Below are positions 7,134 through 10,190 of a stretch of DNA of 10,190 nucleotides, in pieces. Position numbers and translations under genes: made by a program. Position 1 is the stretch's first letter, and each line of letters starts with the position of its first letter. The notes beneath the pieces are model-generated. The model was not told the DNA's origin, did not search any database, and saw only the letters and a program-made list of their open reading frames with translations. Origin of the DNA: Clostridiaceae bacterium (GTDB lineage: Bacteria; Bacillota; Clostridia; Oscillospirales; Acutalibacteraceae); the NCBI GenBank assembly GCA_016297645.1, contig JAEDGF010000064.1, forward strand, positions 1-10,190, read 5' to 3'.

Positions 7134-7477
7134 GTTTTTGCTCCGTTAAGTCCGTTCGTGTAGAGTATTCCGCACGCTTCGAACATTCTTTTGTCGGTGG
7201 AAAGCAGCGCGATACCGCTTTCCTGAGCGGTTTCGATCATTTCAAGAGTGGGCCGCTTTGAGCGAACGAAAACGATACATACCATGTCCATCATTTCGGC
7301 GGTACGAATGACCTGTGAATTAACAAGACCGGTGAGAAGCACCGCCTGATCCTTCACATACGCAAGGACATCGCTCATCATATCGCTTCCGCAGGCGGAA
7401 TGCACATCGCAATCGAGATGTTCTTCGCCGCATATAAGCTCTGCGCCGAGAAGCTCCTGTAAAATTCTGATTTTCAT
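7130..7477 (-). CDS. DRTGG-domain protein (first copy)
   Basis: A 115-residue soluble protein that aligns in outline with the second DRTGG protein in this operon: ELLGAELICGEE at the N-terminus, the degenerate signature DVHSACGSDMMSDVLAY (about 24-40), then QAVLLTGLVNSQVIRTAEMMDMVCIVFV and a SGIALLST strand. The literal DRTGG motif is lost. Stand-alone proteins of this kind frequently accompany an RsbW-like kinase in clostridial hydrogenase operons, and here the kinase start overlaps this stop by ATGA, strongly suggesting that the two act together. The start ATG at 7477 has only a weak GCGGAAA site; the gap from hydC is 27 nt. Probably a small-ligand-binding regulatory protein; the ligand is unknown. 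Confidence 0.8.
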   Translation of the reverse strand: MKIRILQELLGAELICGEEHLDCDVHSACGSDMMSDVLAYVKDQAVLLTGLVNSQVIRTAEMMDMVCIVFVRSKRPTLEMIETAQESGIALLSTDKRMFEACGILYTNGLNGAKT

Positions 7478-7504
7478 ATTTTTCCGCGCCCTTTACTGAA
7501 AAAT

Positions 7505-7999
7505 TTATTCGTACTTTGCAAGGATTCCCGGAATTTCATCGGGAGTAAGGCGGCCGTAGACATCGTCGTTTATCGTCATAACGGGAGCAAGACCGCAAGC
7601 GCCGATACAGCGGCAGGCTTCAAGGCTGAACTTTGCGTCGTCGGTGCATTCGCCGGGTTCAATGCCTATCTCCTCACTTATCTTTTCGAGAACCTTGTCG
7701 GAGCCTTTAACATAGCACGCCGTGCCGAGGCAGACCGAAATGTTGTACCTTCCCTTGGGCGAAAGGGCGAACTGCGCATAGAATGTCGCAACGCCGTACA
7801 CCTTTTCGAGCGGAACATCAAGACCCTCGGCTATTATCGCCTGTACTTCGTACGGGAGATAGCCGTAAATGCCCTGAGCCTCCTGCATTACCGCCATAAG
7901 GCGGCTCTTATCGCCCTTTGCCTCAGCGATAGCAGCACGGAGAAGCTTTTCCTGCTCGGGTGTTCCCCTGAAAGGAAGCTTGCTGATTTTTTTCTGCAT
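7505..7999 (-). CDS. hydC: Hydrogenase subunit HydC (NuoE-like thioredoxin-fold [2Fe-2S] protein)
   Basis: A 164-residue NuoE/HydC subunit that helps the flavoprotein HydB move electrons from NADH into the hydrogenase. An N-terminal helical part (about 15-80, with GYLPYEVQAIIAEGLDVPLEKVYGVATFYAQF) precedes the thioredoxin-fold cluster domain with C90-x4-C95 (VCLGTAC) and C131-x3-C135 (CIGAC), all four ligands present. Length is typical for the family. It is the first gene of the operon: the ATG at 7999 has a strong GGAGG site (8010-8014) and an extended -10 promoter lies about 70 nt upstream. Notably it is separated from hydB/hydA by six putative regulatory genes, rather than adjoining hydB. 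Confidence 0.97.
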   Translation of the reverse strand: MQKKISKLPFRGTPEQEKLLRAAIAEAKGDKSRLMAVMQEAQGIYGYLPYEVQAIIAEGLDVPLEKVYGVATFYAQFALSPKGRYNISVCLGTACYVKGSDKVLEKISEEIGIEPGECTDDAKFSLEACRCIGACGLAPVMTINDDVYGRLTPDEIPGILAKYE

Positions 8000-8044
8000 T
8001 CTTTGTTTTCCTCCATTTTAAATTGTAAAACATTAAGAAAAATG

Positions 8045-8069
8045 CTGTCGGCTTTAAGCCATACGGCAG
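8045..8069. other. Stem-loop at the 5' end of the hydrogenase transcript
   Basis: CTGTC (8045-8049) pairs with GGCAG (8065-8069) and the nested GGCT (8050-8053) with AGCC (8057-8060), leaving a 3-nt loop and a 4-nt bulge. On the minus strand one outer pair becomes a mismatch, and a run of five T follows (CATTTTT). Because it begins almost at the predicted start of the hydrogenase mRNA, it could be a 5' stabilising hairpin or a weak attenuator; in the plus direction there is no clear T tract. Function is inference. Confidence 0.4.
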
Positions 8070-8081
8070 TGATTATATCAC
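8069..8081. promoter_or_regulatory. Perfect palindrome over the -10 of the hydrogenase promoter
   Basis: GTGAT-TAT-ATCAC is a perfect 5-bp inverted repeat with a 3-nt centre that covers the whole -10 hexamer. A protein bound here would block transcription. The 5-nt distance between GTGA and TCAC does not fit a CRP/FNR site (6 nt) or the standard Rex consensus. It may be an operator or may simply reflect the extended -10 sequence. Confidence 0.4.
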
Positions 8082-8100
8082 ATTTATTTTTATTCGTCTA
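8072..8100 (-). promoter_or_regulatory. Promoter of the hydrogenase operon
   Basis: Read on the minus strand: TAGACG (8100-8095; four of six bases match TTGACA), a 17-nt spacer, then a perfect TATAAT (8077-8072). TG one base before the -10 makes an extended -10 (TGATATAAT). The predicted transcription start is near 8065, giving a leader of about 65 nt before hydC. It is the best sigma-A-type promoter I find upstream of the operon. Confidence 0.7.
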
Positions 8101-8128
8101 TACTTTATACGAGAAAAAAAGGTGGTAA

Positions 8129-8146
8129 TTGTTAAAAAATCGACAA
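8129..8146. promoter_or_regulatory. Candidate Rex (NADH/NAD+ redox repressor) operator
   Basis: TTGTTAAAAAATCGACAA matches the clostridial Rex operator TTGTTAANNNNTTAACAA at 12 of 14 defined positions with the correct 4-nt centre. The outer arms extend to a perfect 7-bp inverted repeat, TAATTGT (8126-8132) and ACAATTA (8143-8149). Rex is released from DNA when NADH rises, so control of an NADH-oxidising hydrogenase is physiologically apt. The site lies about 30 bp upstream of the hydrogenase -35 and about 77 bp upstream of the pduL -35, so it does not directly cover either predicted promoter; repression could need bending, or an undetected promoter could overlap it. Confidence 0.65.
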
Positions 8147-8222
8147 TTATTATCCGTTTCCGTCTTTTTTAACGCGTTTTTTCTCCGCCTGAACGATTTG
8201 ATAAAAAAAATTGCATTTGCTC

Positions 8223-8251
8223 TTGTAAAAACCGCAAAAAAAATGTATACT
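8223..8251 (+). promoter_or_regulatory. Promoter of pduL
   Basis: TTGTAA (8223-8228), a 17-nt spacer and TATACT (8246-8251) form a good sigma-A-type promoter facing pduL, in an A-rich stretch. Predicted start is near 8258, leaving about 29 nt of leader that contains the GGAGGT site (8271-8276) 10 nt before the ATG. Confidence 0.65.
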
Positions 8252-8286
8252 CTATCCGTCAATCAGTTACGGAGGTAAATAAACAA

Positions 8287-8862
8287 ATGGAAAAAAATTT
8301 TATCGTTGAAACATCCGCACGCCATGTTCATGTAACAAAGGAACACCTCGAAATCCTTTTCGGCGAGGGATATGAGCTTACGAAGAAGAAGGATCTTTCA
8401 CAGCCCGGTCAGTTCGCCTGCAACGAAAGAGTGACGGTAATCGGCACAAAGGGTCAGTTCCCGGCTGTTTCCATACTCGGTCCGGTTCGTCCCGCAACAC
8501 AGGTTGAGATCTCGGCTTCCGACGCCAGAACGCTCGGTGTCAGCGCTCCCGTAAGAGAGTCCGGCGACATTGCCGGCAGTGCTCCCTGCAAGCTTGTAGG
8601 CCCCAAGGGCGAAGTTGAAATAAGCGAAGGCGTTATCATTGCAAAGCGTCACATCCACATGACTCCTGCCGACGCAGAGAACTTCGGCGTTAAGGACAAA
8701 GACATCGTAAATGTCAAGATCGACTCCCCCGAGCGTTCGCTCGTTTTCGGCGATGTCGTCGTAAGAGTAAGCGACAAATTCGCTCTTGCGATGCACATTG
8801 ATACCGACGAGTCCAACGCGGTGCTTGCACCTGCCGGAACAAAGGGCGAAATAGTAAAGTAA
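8287..8862 (+). CDS. pduL: Phosphate propanoyltransferase PduL (phosphotransacylase)
   Basis: Zinc-dependent enzyme that exchanges CoA and phosphate on short acyl groups (acyl-CoA + Pi = acyl-phosphate + CoA), supplying acetyl- or propionyl-phosphate for ATP formation by acetate kinase. The 191 residues hold the duplicated barrel with metal-binding motifs SARHVH (H13, H15) and AKRHIH (H122, H124), and MHIDTDE (H170) near the end. The protein starts directly in the first barrel strand (FIVETSARHVH), with no N-terminal extension like the encapsulation peptide that targets PduL to bacterial microcompartments, and no shell genes are nearby. It is therefore probably a cytosolic enzyme serving as the main Pta, as in many clostridia lacking classical Pta; that is inference. 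It is transcribed alone, divergently from the hydrogenase operon, from its own promoter with a strong GGAGGT site, and ends at a strong terminator. Confidence 0.95.
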   Translation: MEKNFIVETSARHVHVTKEHLEILFGEGYELTKKKDLSQPGQFACNERVTVIGTKGQFPAVSILGPVRPATQVEISASDARTLGVSAPVRESGDIAGSAPCKLVGPKGEVEISEGVIIAKRHIHMTPADAENFGVKDKDIVNVKIDSPERSLVFGDVVVRVSDKFALAMHIDTDESNAVLAPAGTKGEIVK

Positions 8863-8901
8863 TTTTTAACCGAAAATACAAATAATACAAAATAACAAAA
8901 G

Positions 8902-8973
8902 CTCCGCCTCGGCGCGTGATTTTCAACGGTTTTTCGTTGCAAAAACGCATTTTGCCGACGGCGGAGTTTTTTT
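8902..8973 (+). terminator. Large nested intrinsic terminator after pduL
   Basis: CTCCGCCTCGGC (8902-8913) pairs with GCCGACGGCGGAG (8954-8966) with one bulged C, giving a 12-bp GC-rich stem followed by seven T (8967-8973). The 40-nt interior folds again: GCGT (8914-8917) with ACGC (8945-8948) and CAACG (8924-8928) with CGTTG (8935-8939). AAAA precedes the left arm, so the minus-strand version also ends in a short T run and it may work in both directions. It insulates spoIVB from pduL transcription. Confidence 0.88.
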
Positions 8974-9026
8974 CTCAGTTGTTGTCTGTAATATCGGAGC
9001 GTGTTGTGCCAACAATAAAACGGAAC

Positions 9027-9044
9027 GGAGGTGACAGCAATTTG
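9027..9044 (+). promoter_or_regulatory. Ribosome binding site and TTG start of spoIVB
   Basis: GGAGGTGA (9027-9034) is a near-perfect Shine-Dalgarno sequence 7 nt ahead of TTG (9042-9044). The next in-frame ATG (9099) would remove the Lys-Lys plus hydrophobic N-terminal anchor, so TTG is the start. I see no convincing sigma-F/G or sigma-A promoter between the terminator and this site. Confidence 0.8.
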
Positions 9045-10190
9045 AAAAAGGCAGTCAAAATTTTTACGGCTGTTTTTTCGGTTTTCGTTTTTGTCGTTAT
9101 GAGCGTTACGGTATACGGCGAAATGAATTTCCCGGGAGAAATTTATATTGGCAGTGAAAGTATTTGCTACAAAGGCATATTTTATGCAGACAACACTTTA
9201 AGAGGCACTCCGGGCGATTCGTCCGTGAGCGAACTGACGGTAATGAATCTGATCCCGGTGAAGGAAATAAACCTTAAAAAGAAGGAGCGTCGCTTCGTTA
9301 TTCCGGGCGGCGAGCTTATCGGAATAACGCTCAGCACGAACGGCGTTGTCGTTGTTGCGACAGACAGCTTTGAAAGCACCGCCGGGACGGTTTCGCCTGC
9401 GAGGGCGGCAGGCATCAAGCCCGGTGATATACTCATCTCGGCAAACGGCAAAAAGCTGAAAAGCAACGAGGAGCTGACGGAGATAATAGGCGGCAGCGGC
9501 GGCGAAAGAGTCGAGATGAAGCTCATGCGCGGCAATGAGGAATTCACGGCTTTTGTAACCCCCGAAAAAACGGTGACGACAAAAACCTACAAGTGCGGAA
9601 TGTGGATAAGGGACTACACGGGAGGAATAGGGACTCTTACCTATTCCGATACGCTTTACGGCACGCTTGCGGCGCTCGGACACGGCATTTACGACACGGA
9701 CACTTCCCTTCTGCTGCCCGTTGCGAGCGGAACGCTCAGGTGCGCCGAAATATCGTCCGTAAACAAGGGACAGCCCGGCGCGGCAGGTGAAATTTGCGGT
9801 ATAATAGGCAAAAATATTTACGGCTCGCTTCTTACGAATACGGACGAGGGAATATACGGCAGAATAAGCGCCCTGCCCGATAACGGCGAGAGTATTCCGG
9901 TGGCAAACAAGAGCGAGGTTCACGAGGGCGCGGCTGAAATAATCTGCACGGTAAAGGACGGTCAAAAACAACGATATGATATAAATATAGATAAAGTGAT
10001 CTACACCTCGTCCGGCAATAAGAGCATAACCGTGCGCATAACCGACCCGGAGCTTATAGCGCAGACAGGCGGAATAGTTCAGGGCATGAGCGGCTCGCCC
10101 ATAATTCAGGACGGTATGCTTGCAGGCGCGATAACCCATGTGTTCATCAACAATCCGCGCGGCGGCTACGCGGTATTTGCGGAGGATATG
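9042..10190 (+). CDS. spoIVB: SpoIVB sporulation peptidase (S55 family), 3' end cut by window edge
   Basis: Serine peptidase made in the forespore and exported to the space between the two spore membranes, where it starts sigma-K activation by cleaving SpoIVFA (and SpoIIQ) in Bacillus. 383 codons are visible, with probably only a few missing. N-terminus: Lys-Lys then one hydrophobic segment (about 5-25, VKIFTAVFSVFVFVVMSVTV), acting as signal/anchor. A PDZ domain follows (about 95-175, with the ARAAGIKPGDILISANG loop), then the S55 domain with the catalytic triad: H214 (LGHGIYD), D335 (RITDPEL) and S350 (QGMSGSPI). The Asp-Ser spacing of 15 residues is the same as in B. subtilis SpoIVB (D363, S378). 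Start is TTG with a strong GGAGGTGA site. In many Firmicutes spo0A follows this gene; that would lie beyond the window. The presence of this gene indicates that the organism, or its recent ancestor, sporulates. Confidence 0.96.
   Translation, partial: MKKAVKIFTAVFSVFVFVVMSVTVYGEMNFPGEIYIGSESICYKGIFYADNTLRGTPGDSSVSELTVMNLIPVKEINLKKKERRFVIPGGELIGITLSTNGVVVVATDSFESTAGTVSPARAAGIKPGDILISANGKKLKSNEELTEIIGGSGGERVEMKLMRGNEEFTAFVTPEKTVTTKTYKCGMWIRDYTGGIGTLTYSDTLYGTLAALGHGIYDTDTSLLLPVASGTLRCAEISSVNKGQPGAAGEICGIIGKNIYGSLLTNTDEGIYGRISALPDNGESIPVANKSEVHEGAAEIICTVKDGQKQRYDINIDKVIYTSSGNKSITVRITDPELIAQTGGIVQGMSGSPIIQDGMLAGAITHVFINNPRGGYAVFAEDM

Noticed and set aside
8069..8081. CRP/FNR-type site reading of GTGATTATATCAC
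   Set aside because: The spacing between GTGA and TCAC is 5 nt rather than 6, and the outer bases do not extend the symmetry.
8398..8796. 132-codon open frame opposite pduL
   Set aside because: Antisense shadow; pduL has intact metal-binding motifs, promoter and Shine-Dalgarno sequence.
8287..8862. PduL as part of a bacterial microcompartment locus
   Set aside because: No shell protein, no aldehyde dehydrogenase and no encapsulation peptide are present in the window.
9198..10139. 313-codon open frame on the minus strand
   Set aside because: Antisense shadow of spoIVB, which has a complete catalytic triad and a strong ribosome binding site; the minus-strand product is low in recognisable structure.
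1..10190. CRISPR arrays, tRNA or rRNA genes, insertion sequences, phage genes, attachment sites
   Set aside because: No regularly spaced repeats, no tRNA-like cloverleaf, no transposase or integrase-like protein and no flanking direct repeats were seen; the content is chromosomal metabolic and sporulation genes.

Overview
The window comes from a strictly anaerobic, hydrogen-producing, spore-forming member of the Clostridia, probably an Oscillospiraceae/Ruminococcaceae-type fermenter. The grounds are a trimeric NADH-type [FeFe] hydrogenase operon, a PduL phosphotransacylase, the sporulation protease SpoIVB, strong GGAGG ribosome binding sites, a clostridial-type Rex operator and moderate GC. 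The exact genus cannot be read from the sequence.

Positions 1-7999 (minus strand) hold one tightly packed ten-gene operon. In order of transcription: hydC/NuoE-type subunit (7505-7999), DRTGG-domain protein (7130-7477), anti-sigma-type ATPase/kinase (6702-7133), a second, sensory-type [FeFe]-hydrogenase-domain protein (5406-6692), a second DRTGG-domain protein (5093-5419), a PHP-domain phosphoesterase (4350-5087), a second GHKL-type ATP-binding protein (3793-4353), a small thioredoxin-like [2Fe-2S] protein (3395-3760), hydB/NuoF-type subunit (1556-3376) and the catalytic hydA (from 1540, running off the left edge). Gaps are 5-32 nt and several genes overlap by ATGA or 14 nt, so they must be cotranscribed and partly translationally coupled.

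Positions 8000-8286 are a divergent control region. It holds a minus-strand promoter with an extended -10 for the hydrogenase operon, a plus-strand promoter for pduL, an 18-bp near-palindrome matching the clostridial Rex (NADH/NAD+ sensor) operator, a second palindrome covering the minus-strand -10, and a stem-loop at the predicted 5' end of the hydrogenase transcript.

Positions 8287-10190 (plus strand) hold pduL, a large nested intrinsic terminator, and spoIVB cut by the right edge a few codons before its expected end.

Together, HydABC would reoxidise NADH (probably with reduced ferredoxin) to H2, while PduL turns acyl-CoA into acyl-phosphate for ATP formation. The two halves of an acetate/H2 fermentation are therefore divergently transcribed around one presumed NADH-responsive site. 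The most intriguing part is the six-gene block between hydC and the electron-transfer genes. It combines a hydrogenase-like sensor, two ATP-binding kinase-like proteins, two DRTGG proteins and a PHP phosphoesterase. It looks like a dedicated H2/redox signalling module whose output is not apparent.
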